Source of the DNA: an uncultured Agromyces sp.
GTDB lineage: Bacteria; Actinomycetota; Actinomycetes; Actinomycetales; Microbacteriaceae
Direction: 5' to 3'
Assembly: GCA_913053875.1 (NCBI GenBank)
Contig: CAJXGN010000004.1
Span: 231,463-295,462, forward strand
Length of the DNA: 64,000 bases
In this document: in pieces, positions 16,801-25,686 of the stretch
How positions within the stretch are numbered: the stretch's first letter is position 1
Layout: every line of letters begins with the position of its first letter
Translations under genes and position numbers: made by a program
Notes under the pieces: generated by a model
What the model was told of the DNA's origin: nothing
Seen by the model: only the letters and a program-made list of their open reading frames with translations
The model's database searches: none

Positions 16801-17493
16801 TCAGGCGCCCCGGCCGAGGCCGGCCTCGCGGGCGGCGACGATCGCCTGGGCGCGGTCGGAGACGCGCAGCTTGGCGAAGATGCTCGAGATGTGGTTGCTG
16901 ACGGTCTTCGTCGAGACGTGCAGCCGGTGGGCGATACCGGCGTTGTCGCGGCCCTCGGCGATGAGGTCGAGCACCTCGCGCTCGCGGTCGGTGAGCTCGG
17001 GGAACGCCGTGACGGCCGGGCCCGTGGCATCCGCGTGGCGGAAGAAGGCGGTGAGCTGCTGCGCGACCGCCGGACCGAAGAGCGCCTCGCCGCGCGCGGC
17101 CGCCCGGACCGTGCGGAGCACGTCGGCGGTGTCGGCGCCCTTCAGCACGTAGCCGCGCGCGCCCGCGCACATTGCGGCGAACAGCGAGTCGTCGTCCTCG
17201 AGCATGGTGAGCATCACGACCGCCGTGTCGGCGTGGTCGGCGGTGATGCGCCGGGTCGCCTCGATGCCGTTCATGTCCGGCATCATGATGTCCATCAGCA
17301 CCACGTCGGGGTGCAGCTCCTCGACCCGCGCGATCGCCTCGGCGCCGGTCTCCGCGCTGCCGACGACCTCGGCGTCGTCGGCGCGACCGATGAGCGCGGT
17401 CAGTCCGTCGCGGAAGAGGCGGTGGTCGTCGACGACGAGCACGCGTACGGCGGGCGTGGCGCTCTGCCGGGCATCCGTTCTCGATTCGTTCAT
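16801..17493 (-). CDS. NarL/FixJ-type response regulator
   Basis: A 230-residue regulator with an N-terminal receiver domain (VRVLVVDDHRLFRDGL; phosphoacceptor Asp68 in VVLMDIMMPDMNG; Lys in YVLKGAD) and a C-terminal LuxR-type HTH (LTDREREVLDLIAEGRDN, TVSNHISSIFAKLRV). ATG at 17493 overlaps the histidine kinase stop by 4 bases (ATGA), so kinase and regulator are translationally coupled and form a cognate pair. Target genes are not evident. Confidence 0.92.
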   Translation of the reverse strand: MNESRTDARQSATPAVRVLVVDDHRLFRDGLTALIGRADDAEVVGSAETGAEAIARVEELHPDVVLMDIMMPDMNGIEATRRITADHADTAVVMLTMLEDDDSLFAAMCAGARGYVLKGADTADVLRTVRAAARGEALFGPAVAQQLTAFFRHADATGPAVTAFPELTDREREVLDLIAEGRDNAGIAHRLHVSTKTVSNHISSIFAKLRVSDRAQAIVAAREAGLGRGA

Positions 17494-19724
17494 GCGATCG
17501 CTCCCGAGCCGGTGCCCGCTGAGTCGGTCTCGGCGGGCACGACCCGAACGGATGCCACGGGCGCACCGCGCAGCGGCAGGACGGCGACGACCTCGACGCC
17601 GGAGCCGTCGCGCAGCTCGAAGCTGCCGCCGAGTTCCTCGGCGCGCTCGCGCATGCTGCGCAGGCCGAGGCCCGGCTCGCCGCCCGACGGTTCGCCCGTG
17701 GCAAGGCCCCGGCCATCGTCGACCACCGCGAGGACCAGCTCGTCGCGGTCGACCGCGAGCGTGACCGTGCAGTGCGTCGCGTGCGCGTGCCGGACGGCGT
17801 TCGTGATCGCCTCGCGGGCGATGTGGTAGCCTGCGACCTCGACGGCGGCGGGCACCGGCGGCAGCGGATCGGGCGTCGCCGTGACGCGCACCCGGATGCG
17901 ACCCGAGCCGTCGAGCTGGGCCGCATGGGCGCGGAGCGCACCGGCCAGGCCGAGCTCGTCGAGGGTGGGCGGGCGCAGCGCGTGCACGAGGCGACGCACG
18001 TCGGCGACCAGCTCGCGGTTGTGCGCCTTGAGCGCTGCGGCGACTTCGGCCGCGCCCTCGGGATCGCTGCCGACGCGGTCGAGGATCTCGTCGAGCTGGA
18101 ACGTCTGCGCCGCGAGCGACGGGCCGAGGCCGTCGTGCAGGTCGCGGCGGATGCGGCGACGCTCCTCCTCTCGGGCGAGCACGAGGCGTTCGCGCGAGGC
18201 GCGCAGGTCGGCAGTGAGGCGCACGGTGCGGGCGACGGATGCCGCGGGGCCCGCGATGTCCGCGAGCAGCGCGAGGTCTCCATCGGAGAGGGGCTCGCGC
18301 GCCGACCGCGGTGCCGCGAGGAGCCGGCCGACGAGCTCGCCCCGGTCGCGGAGTGGCACGGAGGCGCCCGTGCCGGGTGGCGGGGGAGCGCCGTGCGCTG
18401 CCTGCACCGACCAGGTGCCGTCGTGCTCGAGTTCGATCGCGACTCCCGGCAGCTTGAGCGACTCCGCGACCGTGTCGACCAGCGTCTGCAACGTCTCCTC
18501 GGGGGTGCCCGCCTCCGAGAGCAGACGGCCCAGCTCGGCCATCACGGCGTACGGGTCGTCCCGCCGGCCGAACATCACCCGGTTGACCGCGCGCTGCAGG
18601 GCGTCGCGCAGCGGGGCCACGCCGATCGCGACGAGCACGGTCGCGGCGAGGGCGAGGGTCGGCTGCTCGACCGGCACGAGTGAGCCGACGCCTGCGACCA
18701 GTACGACGTAGACCGCGGTGATCGCGAGCGTGAGCGTGCCGTAGACGACGGTGCGGTTGATGACGAGGTCGATCGAGTGCAGGCGGAAGCGCAGCACCGC
18801 GATGCCCCACGCGACGGCGAGGCCGACCAACGCGACCGCGCCGACGACGTCGAGCGCCGGGGCGAGGCCGAGGTCGACGCCGAAGACGTTGAATGCCACC
18901 GAGTTGAGCACCTCGTTGGCGAACACGGCGAGCAGCACGAGTGCGAACGCGAACACCACCCAGGCGAGCTGCTGCCGGGTCTCGCGACGGTCGGCGCGGC
19001 GCCAGCGGGCGACCAGGCTGCCGAACGACACGACGACGGTCGCGGCGACCAGCAGCAGCCAGGGGAGCCCGATCGTGACCTCCATGACGTCGACCGGCAG
19101 CACGATGACCCCGAGCGGGTTCGACGGCGGATCGGTGAGCGCGAACATGAGGTTCTCGCTCGGACGCGCGACGAACGAGAACCACGCGATGTAGGCGAGC
19201 CAGCCGACCGTCATCGCCGCGACGGCGCGGCCCCAGCCGGGCGAGGCAGCCGTGCCGTCGGGGAAGAGGGACGGCAGCAGCAGGCCACCGAGCAGGAACG
19301 TGACCGGGAAGAGGTCCTGCACCCACACGGCCGCAGCGGCGAACGGCAGGTCGCCGGGTACCGCGAGGAGCGCGTAGTACCCGGCCGCGGTCACGACCGT
19401 GGCGCTCGCGCCGTACGCGAGCATGAGCCACCCGTATCGGAAGGGGCCACCTCGGAGTACGACGAGCACCCCGACGGTCGCCAGCGTGACGGCGAACAGC
19501 GACCCCGCGGCATCCGTCAGCGCGAACTGACCCTGGAGCAGGCTGTCGGGTCCTGCCAGCGCGAACAGGACCCACGCGGTCAGCCAGGCCGCGACGGCCA
19601 GCAGCCACACCGCCGCGGCGGCGACGGTGGCGGGCGTCGAACCCCGGCGCAGCGCGGAACCCGGCTGCGTCATCGAGCTCGTCTCGGCCACCGTCGCCTC
19701 CGGCGATTGGACTGCTGGTGCCAT
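17490..19724 (-). CDS. Membrane sensor histidine kinase (HisKA_3 type)
   Basis: A 744-residue kinase. About nine hydrophobic segments occupy the first ~330 residues, then a GAF-like region (LGRLLSEAGTPEETLQTLV and onward), the dimerisation domain with the phosphoacceptor His530 in RRDLHDGLGPSLA, and an HATPase_c domain (REAITNAVRHAHA, DDGRGL, GLGLRSMRERAEELGGSF). The start ATG at 19724 shares one base with the stop of the upstream membrane protein gene (TAATG), so all three genes are coupled. The long multi-spanning N-terminus suggests sensing of a membrane or lipid signal; no extracytoplasmic sensory domain is evident. Confidence 0.88.
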   Translation of the reverse strand: MAPAVQSPEATVAETSSMTQPGSALRRGSTPATVAAAAVWLLAVAAWLTAWVLFALAGPDSLLQGQFALTDAAGSLFAVTLATVGVLVVLRGGPFRYGWLMLAYGASATVVTAAGYYALLAVPGDLPFAAAAVWVQDLFPVTFLLGGLLLPSLFPDGTAASPGWGRAVAAMTVGWLAYIAWFSFVARPSENLMFALTDPPSNPLGVIVLPVDVMEVTIGLPWLLLVAATVVVSFGSLVARWRRADRRETRQQLAWVVFAFALVLLAVFANEVLNSVAFNVFGVDLGLAPALDVVGAVALVGLAVAWGIAVLRFRLHSIDLVINRTVVYGTLTLAITAVYVVLVAGVGSLVPVEQPTLALAATVLVAIGVAPLRDALQRAVNRVMFGRRDDPYAVMAELGRLLSEAGTPEETLQTLVDTVAESLKLPGVAIELEHDGTWSVQAAHGAPPPPGTGASVPLRDRGELVGRLLAAPRSAREPLSDGDLALLADIAGPAASVARTVRLTADLRASRERLVLAREEERRRIRRDLHDGLGPSLAAQTFQLDEILDRVGSDPEGAAEVAAALKAHNRELVADVRRLVHALRPPTLDELGLAGALRAHAAQLDGSGRIRVRVTATPDPLPPVPAAVEVAGYHIAREAITNAVRHAHATHCTVTLAVDRDELVLAVVDDGRGLATGEPSGGEPGLGLRSMRERAEELGGSFELRDGSGVEVVAVLPLRGAPVASVRVVPAETDSAGTGSGAIA

Positions 19725-20578
19725 TATGCCGTCGCGCGTTCGTGCGCGGTGCGGCGCACGACCAAGACGGCGAAACCCGCCGCCCACGCGATGGCGAGCA
19801 CGGCCCAGACGATGCCGAGGCCCGATGCGGCGCCCGGGTAGGCGAGCGAGTGCGCCGCGAAGAGCGCGGTGCCGCCGACGGCGATCCATGCCGGGAGCTT
19901 CCAGCCGTCGGCGCGCGAGGCGCCGATGATCGCGGCTGCGATGAGCGTGATGCCCATGAGCGCGGCGGTCGCCCAGTGCTCGGGCATGACGTGCGGGTCG
20001 CCGGCGGATGCCGTGAGCTGGCGCACCGAGTTCACGACCGCGTAGACGGCCCACGGCACGCTCGCGACGACGGCGCCGATCGCCATCGACGCATCGAACC
20101 CGGTCGGCCCCAGCAGGTCGCGCGCCCTGGGGTGGAACGCGGCGAGCAGCGCGATCGGCACGACCAGCAGGCCCTCCTCGACGACCCACTCGGTGAGCGT
20201 GCCCGAGAACGCGTAGACGACGGCCGAGCCGAGGGCGATCGCGATGAGCAACTGCATGGAACCGACGCGCCGCTCGGGCCGGCGCCACTGCGCGAAGGCC
20301 GGGAGCACCGCCGCCCACGACAGTACGCCGATCGCGAAGTAGTGCGATCGGTGCGCCTCGAACGCGGCGATGTCGGCGGTGCTCGCGTCGGGGTCCTGCT
20401 CGCCGAGCAGCTCGGCGAGGGCCTCCGGGGGCAGCCACATGAGCGCGACCTCGGTCAGGCCGAAGACGTTGCGGGCCAGCAGCCACAGCGGCACCAGGAT
20501 CACGAGCACCAGGAAGGTGATGCGCCGGGGCCTCGACTGCTGCGGTGCGGGGCGTGTTGCGGGGCTCTGCGTGTGCAT
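19724..20578 (-). CDS. Seven- to eight-span membrane protein coupled to the two-component system
   Basis: A 284-residue polytopic protein I do not recognise. After a Pro/Gln/Arg-rich cytosolic start it has repeated hydrophobic segments (ITFLVLVILVPLWLLARNVF, MQLLIAIALGSAVVYAFSG, IAVGGTALFAAHSLAYPG) and a glutamate/aspartate-containing loop, LAELLGEQDPDASTADIAAF. ATG at 20578 follows AGAGGA. It is the first gene of the three-gene unit with the kinase and regulator, so it may be an accessory sensor or the process under control. Confidence 0.6.
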   Translation of the reverse strand: MHTQSPATRPAPQQSRPRRITFLVLVILVPLWLLARNVFGLTEVALMWLPPEALAELLGEQDPDASTADIAAFEAHRSHYFAIGVLSWAAVLPAFAQWRRPERRVGSMQLLIAIALGSAVVYAFSGTLTEWVVEEGLLVVPIALLAAFHPRARDLLGPTGFDASMAIGAVVASVPWAVYAVVNSVRQLTASAGDPHVMPEHWATAALMGITLIAAAIIGASRADGWKLPAWIAVGGTALFAAHSLAYPGAASGLGIVWAVLAIAWAAGFAVLVVRRTAHERATA

Positions 20579-20817
20579 GATGCACGTCCTCTCGTCGGTG
20601 TGCTGCGAACGTACGGCCGCGGTGTTCCCGGGTGCATGGGTGCGCGCTCCCAGCGGGCCGGGATTCTCGCGGGGCGCACGCGGATGCGGAGATGGTGCGC
20701 GACACGCCGTGCGGTGCGGGCGGCGCGCCGGGCGGTGGAGGAGAACTCCGCATCCGGACGCACAGCGGGGTTCGGTATCGTCGCGGGCACGGCCGAGGGA
20801 GCGGATCGGGGGTCGGC

Positions 20818-21480
20818 ATGGTCGGGGATGCACGGCGCGACGCGGCGCGCTACCGGGTCGATCGGGCCGCCGAGGAGTTCCTGCGGGAGCGGGACGGCGA
20901 TCCTGCGGACGGGCAGGGCGAGTCGGATGCCACGGGGCCGACCGCCGACTCGAGCGCCGCGGGTGCATCCGACGAGTCCGCGCGCGTGCCGACGGCGACC
21001 GAGCGCGCCGCCTACGTCGAGACCGCGATCCAGCAGGCGATGCGGCGCGGTGAATTCGACGACCTGCCCGGCTCGGGGAAGCCGCTCGAGGGGCTCGACG
21101 GTCGGCACGACCCCGACTGGTGGATCCGCCGGAAGATCGAGCGCGAGCAGCTCGGCGGCCTCGGGCCGCCCGCGCTGACGCTGCGGGTCGAGGACGAGCA
21201 GCTCGTCGATCGCCTCGACGGCATGCAGCGTGAACAGGCCGTGCGCGAGGCGCTCGAGGACTTCAACCGGCGGGTGATCGAGGCGCGCCGGCAGCTGCTG
21301 GGCGGCCCGCCGGTCGTGACGCCGACTCGGGACGTCGACGCCGAGGTGGCGGCGTGGCGCGCCCGGCGTGAGGAGCGTCGGCGAGTGGTCGAGCACGCGG
21401 AGCAGGTGCGGCGCGCGGAGGAGGCCGAGGAGCGTCGTCGATCTGCGATGTTCCGGAGGTGGCTGCGGCCGAGGGACTGA
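20818..21480 (+). CDS. DUF1992 (DnaJ-homologue subfamily C member 28-like) protein
   Basis: A 220-residue soluble protein. The conserved block ETAIQQAMRRGEFDDLPGSG with KPLEGLDGRHDPDWWIRRK is the DUF1992/DJC28 signature. The N-terminal 60 residues are acidic and low in complexity, and the C-terminal part is Arg/Glu-rich and probably helical or coiled. Despite the family nickname no J domain is present. ATG at 20818 is picked by the similarity boundary; a TATCGT box at 20776-20781 could be its -10. Function unknown. Confidence 0.75.
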   Translation: MVGDARRDAARYRVDRAAEEFLRERDGDPADGQGESDATGPTADSSAAGASDESARVPTATERAAYVETAIQQAMRRGEFDDLPGSGKPLEGLDGRHDPDWWIRRKIEREQLGGLGPPALTLRVEDEQLVDRLDGMQREQAVREALEDFNRRVIEARRQLLGGPPVVTPTRDVDAEVAAWRARREERRRVVEHAEQVRRAEEAEERRRSAMFRRWLRPRD

Positions 21481-21498
21481 CGGTCGCCGGGCGGTGCG

Positions 21499-22152
21499 TC
21501 AGGGAAGGTGGGCGATGAGCGCCGCATCCGTGTGCTCGACGCGGAGCGCGGTGTAGTCGGGGATGCGGGGGAGTCCGAGGCGGTCGGCGGTCTCACTCGG
21601 TGCATCGCCGATCACGACGACCTGCGCCCCCGAGGCGACGCCGGCGCGGATGCCTGCGTCGGCATCCTCGAAGACGAGGCAGTCGGATGCCTCGACGCTG
21701 AGCTGCTCCGCGGCGCGGAGGTAGGGCTCGGGGTCGGGCTTGCCCTGCGAGACCGACTCGGCGGTGACGATCGCCGGCGGGATCGGCAGGCCGACGCCGG
21801 CCATGCGCTTCTCGGTGAGTGGGCGCGCGGCGCTCGTCACGAGTGCCCAGCGTCCGGCGGGCAGCGAGTCCAGCAGCGCGCGGGCGCCGGGGATCGCCGT
21901 CACGCCCTCGGTGTCGTCGTACTCGATGCGGCTGAGGTCGGCGACGACCTCGTCGATGTCGGTGCCGTGCGGCGCGTACTTCCGTGCGGTCTCCACCATG
22001 CGGATGCCGTGCGAGGTCGCGAGGATCTCGGCGGCGTCGAGGTCGAACCGCCGGGCGAACTCGGCCCAGATGCGCTCGACGACCGGGTGCGAGTCGACAA
22101 GCGTGCCGTCCATGTCGAACAGGATCGCGCGGGCGGAGATGGTGCGTGTCAC
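21499..22152 (-). CDS. HAD-family sugar-phosphatase-like hydrolase
   Basis: A 217-residue HAD subfamily IA protein with a small helical cap. ILFDMDGTLVDS gives nucleophile and acid/base aspartates, VTSAARPL is motif II, GKPDPEPYL the motif III lysine, and VFEDADAGIRAG motif IV. This pattern is shared with 2-deoxyglucose-6-phosphate and other sugar or polyol phosphate phosphatases; the substrate cannot be told. The GTG at 22152 lies 6 bases after a GAGACT box (22159-22164), compatible with a leaderless message, though that box is weak. Confidence 0.8.
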   Translation of the reverse strand: MTRTISARAILFDMDGTLVDSHPVVERIWAEFARRFDLDAAEILATSHGIRMVETARKYAPHGTDIDEVVADLSRIEYDDTEGVTAIPGARALLDSLPAGRWALVTSAARPLTEKRMAGVGLPIPPAIVTAESVSQGKPDPEPYLRAAEQLSVEASDCLVFEDADAGIRAGVASGAQVVVIGDAPSETADRLGLPRIPDYTALRVEHTDAALIAHLP

Positions 22153-22187
22153 CCGACCAGTCTCGCAGGCACGGTGGGGTGAACGCA

Positions 22188-22224
22188 GACCGGCCCCGGC
22201 GGACGGGGTCCACCGAGGCCGGTC
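22188..22224 (-). terminator. Possible hairpin after the MMPL gene
   Basis: GACCGGCC (22188-22195) and GGCCGGTC (22217-22224) can pair as an 8-bp stem around a 21-base loop, just beyond the exporter stop. The loop is long, so terminator function is tentative. Confidence 0.4.
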
Positions 22225-22239
22225 GAGCCGAGGCGCAGG

Positions 22240-24891
22240 CTAGGCGCGGGCCTCCGCGGAGTCCGCGGCGTCGGCCTCAGGGGCATCCGCTTCGCCCTCG
22301 CCGTCGTCGGACGGCGAGCCGTCGGCGTGGTGCCGGCGCTCGAGCGCGGCGCCCTCGACGTCGACGTTCGGGATGATGCGGTCGAGCCACTTCGGCAGCC
22401 ACCAGGCGGAGCGGCCGAGCAGGTGCATGACTGCGGGCATCAGCAGCATCCGCACCACGAAGGCGTCGAGCAGGATGCCGATCGCGAGGCCGAAGCCGAT
22501 CGAGCGGATCATGACCGACTCGGCGAAGATGAACCCGCCGAACACCGAGATCATGATGAGGCCCGCCGCGGTCACGACCGAGCGGCCGGCGCGGAAGCCC
22601 TGCATGACCGCCAGGCGCGCGGGGGCGCCGTGGACGTACGCCTCGCGCATGCCCGAGGCGAGGAACAGCTGGTAGTCCATCGCGAGCCCGAACAGGATGC
22701 CGACGAGGATCACCGGCAGGAAGCTCAGGATCGGGCCGGTCGCGTGCAGGCCGATGAGCTCGGCGCCCCAGCCCCACTGGAACACCGCCACGGTCGCGCC
22801 GTAGGTGGCGAACAGCGACAGGATGAACCCGCCCGTGGCGATCAGCGGCACGAGCAGCGACCGGAACACCACGATCATGATCAGCAGCGACAGCCCGACG
22901 ACCACCGTGAGGTACAGCGGCAGCACGTCGTTGAGGTTCTCGGAGATGTCGATGTTGATCGCGGCCTGGCCGGCGACGCCCAGGGTGTACTCGCCGTCGA
23001 CCGGGGGCAGCTCGCGCAGGTCGCGCACGAGCCGGTCGGTCGAGACCGAGTTCGGTCCCTCCTCGGGCACGACCTGGAACGCGGCGAGCGTGCCGTCGTC
23101 GGAGATGGCGATGGGTGCGACGGCGACGACCGCGTCCTGCTCGGCGATGGCGGTGGCGATGTCGAGCTGTGCCCGGAGCTGCTCGGCGTCGTCCTGCCCG
23201 CCGGGCAGATCGGCGGTCACGAGCAGTGGGCCGTTCGCGCCCTCGCCGAACGCCTGCTCCGTGAGCTCGAACGCCACGTAGCCGGGCGACCCCTCGGGCT
23301 CGCTCGATCCGTCGGGCAGGCCCACACGCATCGACAGCGCCGGGATGGCGACGATCAGCAGCGCGACGATGGTGCCGAGCATGGTGAGCACCGCGCGCCA
23401 GTTGCCCATCGGCTTCGCCGCGGTGTCCTCGTGGTGCACGCTGCCGACCGCGGCGCGGGCCTTCTTCCCCAGCACTCGCACGCCGATGAGGCCGAGCAGC
23501 GCGGGAATGAGCGAGGTCGCGATGAGCACCGCGATGAGCACCGCGAACGCACCGACCGTGCCCATCAGCCCGAGGAAGGGGATGCCCGTGACGTTGAGCG
23601 CGAGCAGGGCCACGATGACGGTCGAACCCGCGAAGACCACCGCGTTGCCGGCAGTGCCGTTCGCGAGGCCGATCGACTCGTGCAGGCCTGCGCCCTCGAG
23701 CAGCTGCTTGCGGTGCCGGTTCACGATGAAGAGCGCGTAGTCGATGCCGACCGCGAGGCCCAGCATGATGCCGAGCACGGGAGTGACCGACGACATGTCG
23801 ACGACGCCCGAGAAGGCGAGCGACGCGAGCACCGCGATGCCGACGCCGACGAGCGCGGTGATGATGGGTAGGGATGCCGCGATGGCTGTGCCGAGCATGA
23901 CGAGCAGCACGATCGCGGCGATGATGAGGCCGACGATCTCGCCGATGCCGACGATGTTCGGCACGGTCTGCGAGATGGTGGTCGACAGGCCCATCTCGGT
24001 GCCCTCGACGGGGTTGTCCTCGAAGTACTCGGCGGTGGCGACCTTGGAGTCGCCCTCGAGCTCGAGCAGCGACACCTCGTACGAGATGTTCACCAGCGCG
24101 GTCGAGCCGTCCTCCGAGACGACGCCGATGCCGTTCGAGAGCGCGAGGAGCTCGGCACCCTGCTCGAGCAGCTCGGCCTGCTCCTCGAGTTCGATGCGAC
24201 CGTCGTCGATCTGCTGCTGCTGGTCGGCGACCTCCTCGCGACCCGCGTCGAGCTGCGCCTGCTGGGCGTCGAGCTCTGCCTGCTGGGCGTCGAGCTGCGC
24301 CTGCTGGGCGTCGAGCGCGGCGAGCTGCTGCGCGGGAGCGCCGGCGGCCTCGGCCTGGGCGCGGGCGGCGTCGAGCTGGGCCTGGCCCTCGTCGAGCTGG
24401 TCCTGGCCGGCGTCGAGCTGCTCCTGCCCGGCCTCGAGCTCGTCGAGGGCGGCGTCGAGCTGGGCCTGGCCGTCGTCGAGTTCGGTGCGGGCGTCCGCGA
24501 TCTGCTCGCGGCCGTCGACGATCTCCTGCTCGGCGTCGGCCAGCTCCTGCTGGGCGTCGAAGGGGTCGATGACGTCGGCGACCTCGGGCAGGTCGGTCGC
24601 GCCGGCGGCGAGCTCGGAGATCTGCGCACGCTGGTCGTCGGTGAACGGCTCGCCGTCGGTGGTGGCGTAGACGACGGTGCCGGACGCGCCGGCGTAGTCG
24701 GGAAGCTCCTCGGCGAGGGTGTCCGTCACCTCGCCGGAGGCGGTGCCGGGCACGTCGAAGCTGGTGGCCAGGCCCTTGAAGCCGACCGCGAAGCCGACTC
24801 CGGCGGCACCGAGCACAAGGGCCCAGGTGAGGATCACCACCCAAGCGCGTCGCGCGCTGAGCTTGCCGAGGCGATAGAGCAGTTCGGCCAT
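22240..24891 (-). CDS. MMPL/RND-family membrane exporter with a coiled-coil repeat insert
   Basis: An 883-residue transporter. An N-terminal membrane segment precedes an extracytoplasmic region, followed by five to six spans (VGLIIAAIVLLVMLGTAIAA, LGIMLGLAVGIDYALFIVNR), a second extracytoplasmic region and a second set of spans (ILFGLAMDYQLFLASGMREA). The GxxxDY motifs are those of MMPL proteins that move lipids or hydrophobic drugs. Residues about 130-260 of the first outer region are an extended Gln/Leu/Asp/Ala repeat (units like LDAQQAQ) that must be coiled coil. ATG at 24891 follows GGGAGG. It diverges from a TetR gene, its likely repressor. Confidence 0.88.
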   Translation of the reverse strand: MAELLYRLGKLSARRAWVVILTWALVLGAAGVGFAVGFKGLATSFDVPGTASGEVTDTLAEELPDYAGASGTVVYATTDGEPFTDDQRAQISELAAGATDLPEVADVIDPFDAQQELADAEQEIVDGREQIADARTELDDGQAQLDAALDELEAGQEQLDAGQDQLDEGQAQLDAARAQAEAAGAPAQQLAALDAQQAQLDAQQAELDAQQAQLDAGREEVADQQQQIDDGRIELEEQAELLEQGAELLALSNGIGVVSEDGSTALVNISYEVSLLELEGDSKVATAEYFEDNPVEGTEMGLSTTISQTVPNIVGIGEIVGLIIAAIVLLVMLGTAIAASLPIITALVGVGIAVLASLAFSGVVDMSSVTPVLGIMLGLAVGIDYALFIVNRHRKQLLEGAGLHESIGLANGTAGNAVVFAGSTVIVALLALNVTGIPFLGLMGTVGAFAVLIAVLIATSLIPALLGLIGVRVLGKKARAAVGSVHHEDTAAKPMGNWRAVLTMLGTIVALLIVAIPALSMRVGLPDGSSEPEGSPGYVAFELTEQAFGEGANGPLLVTADLPGGQDDAEQLRAQLDIATAIAEQDAVVAVAPIAISDDGTLAAFQVVPEEGPNSVSTDRLVRDLRELPPVDGEYTLGVAGQAAINIDISENLNDVLPLYLTVVVGLSLLIMIVVFRSLLVPLIATGGFILSLFATYGATVAVFQWGWGAELIGLHATGPILSFLPVILVGILFGLAMDYQLFLASGMREAYVHGAPARLAVMQGFRAGRSVVTAAGLIMISVFGGFIFAESVMIRSIGFGLAIGILLDAFVVRMLLMPAVMHLLGRSAWWLPKWLDRIIPNVDVEGAALERRHHADGSPSDDGEGEADAPEADAADSAEARA

Positions 24892-24929
24892 GCCGAGACC
24901 TCCCGTTGTCGTGGGTGCGGTGAAAGAAT

Positions 24930-24964
24930 ACGCAACGGTGCGTCTCGTTGACTGAGTATAGGGT
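24930..24964. promoter_or_regulatory. Divergent promoter and candidate operator between MMPL and TetR genes
   Basis: ACGCA-ACGG-TGCGT (24930-24943) is a perfect inverted repeat, and CAACG (24933-24937) and CGTTG (24946-24950) form a second one overlapping it. A TAGGGT box at 24959-24964 lies 6 bases before the TetR ATG, so that message is probably leaderless. The whole gap is only 79 bp, so one repressor dimer pair could control both genes. Confidence 0.55.
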
Positions 24965-24970
24965 GAGAAC

Positions 24971-25549
24971 ATGAACGAGCGACGCCGCGGAGCCGTTCGC
25001 AGCGAGGCCGCGCACCGCTCGATCCTCGAGGCGACGGCCGCCCTCTTCGCCGAGAAGGGCTACGACCACCTCACCATCGAGGGCATCGCCGCGCGCGCCC
25101 ACGTCGGCAAGCAGACCATCTACCGCTGGTGGCCGTCGAAGGCCGAGGTCGTCGCGGAGTGCCTGCTCGAGGGCGTGCTGCTGCCGTACCAGTTCATGCC
25201 GCCGACGGGTGCGCCCGTCCGAGACGACATGGTCGACTGGCTTCGCGGTCTGAACGCGTTCGTGACCGGCGAGCAGCACGCGGAACTGTTCCGGTCGCTC
25301 GTGGCCGCGGCCATGGACAACGCTGACGTCGGGCGGATGCTGCGCGCCAAGCTCGGCGACGAGTCCGTGATGGTGCAGCGGCTGCAGGCCGCGGTCGACG
25401 CGGGGCAGGTGCGATCCGACGCGCCCCTCCAGGAGGTGTCGGAGGCGTTCGCGGGAATGCTCGCGCTCCGCGTGCTGAGCCGGGCACCGGCGGAACCCGA
25501 CGCGGCCGAGCGCATGGTCGACGCGGTCCTGGGGCCCTACCTCACCTGA
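24971..25549 (+). CDS. TetR-family regulator of the MMPL exporter
   Basis: A 192-residue regulator: HTH in SILEATAALFAEKGYDHLTI with GIAARAHVGKQTIYRWWPSK, the latter being the TetR recognition region of the QTIYRWW class, then a helical ligand domain of the TetR_C_16-like kind (LVAAAMDNADVGRMLRAKL). The divergent arrangement with an exporter is the classic repressor layout, suggesting that the exporter is induced by a substrate the protein binds. Start at 24971 is fixed by the -10 box immediately upstream. Confidence 0.87.
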   Translation: MNERRRGAVRSEAAHRSILEATAALFAEKGYDHLTIEGIAARAHVGKQTIYRWWPSKAEVVAECLLEGVLLPYQFMPPTGAPVRDDMVDWLRGLNAFVTGEQHAELFRSLVAAAMDNADVGRMLRAKLGDESVMVQRLQAAVDAGQVRSDAPLQEVSEAFAGMLALRVLSRAPAEPDAAERMVDAVLGPYLT

Positions 25550-25551
25550 GC

Positions 25552-25579
25552 CGAGCGGATGCTCCGGGGCATCCGCTCG
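25552..25579. terminator. Terminator hairpin after the TetR gene
   Basis: CGAGCGGATGC (25552-25562) and GCATCCGCTCG (25569-25579) pair perfectly over 11 bp with a 6-base loop, 2 bases after the TetR stop. The convergent dehydrogenase gene ends about 110 bp further on, so it may act on both. The stem is built from the GGATGC motif common in this window. Confidence 0.7.
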
Positions 25580-25686
25580 CCCGTTCCGACCGTGCCTCGA
25601 ACGCGAATGCGCCCGGAATCGCGGGCCGAGGCGGCAGAACCGGCCCGGCCCGCGTCACTCCGGGCGCACTCGACGGAGGTGTCGAG

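Noticed and set aside
24240..24560. Possible CRISPR-like array or microsatellite
   Set aside because: The repeated DNA is in frame inside the MMPL gene and encodes a coiled coil; spacing is irregular and there are no spacers.
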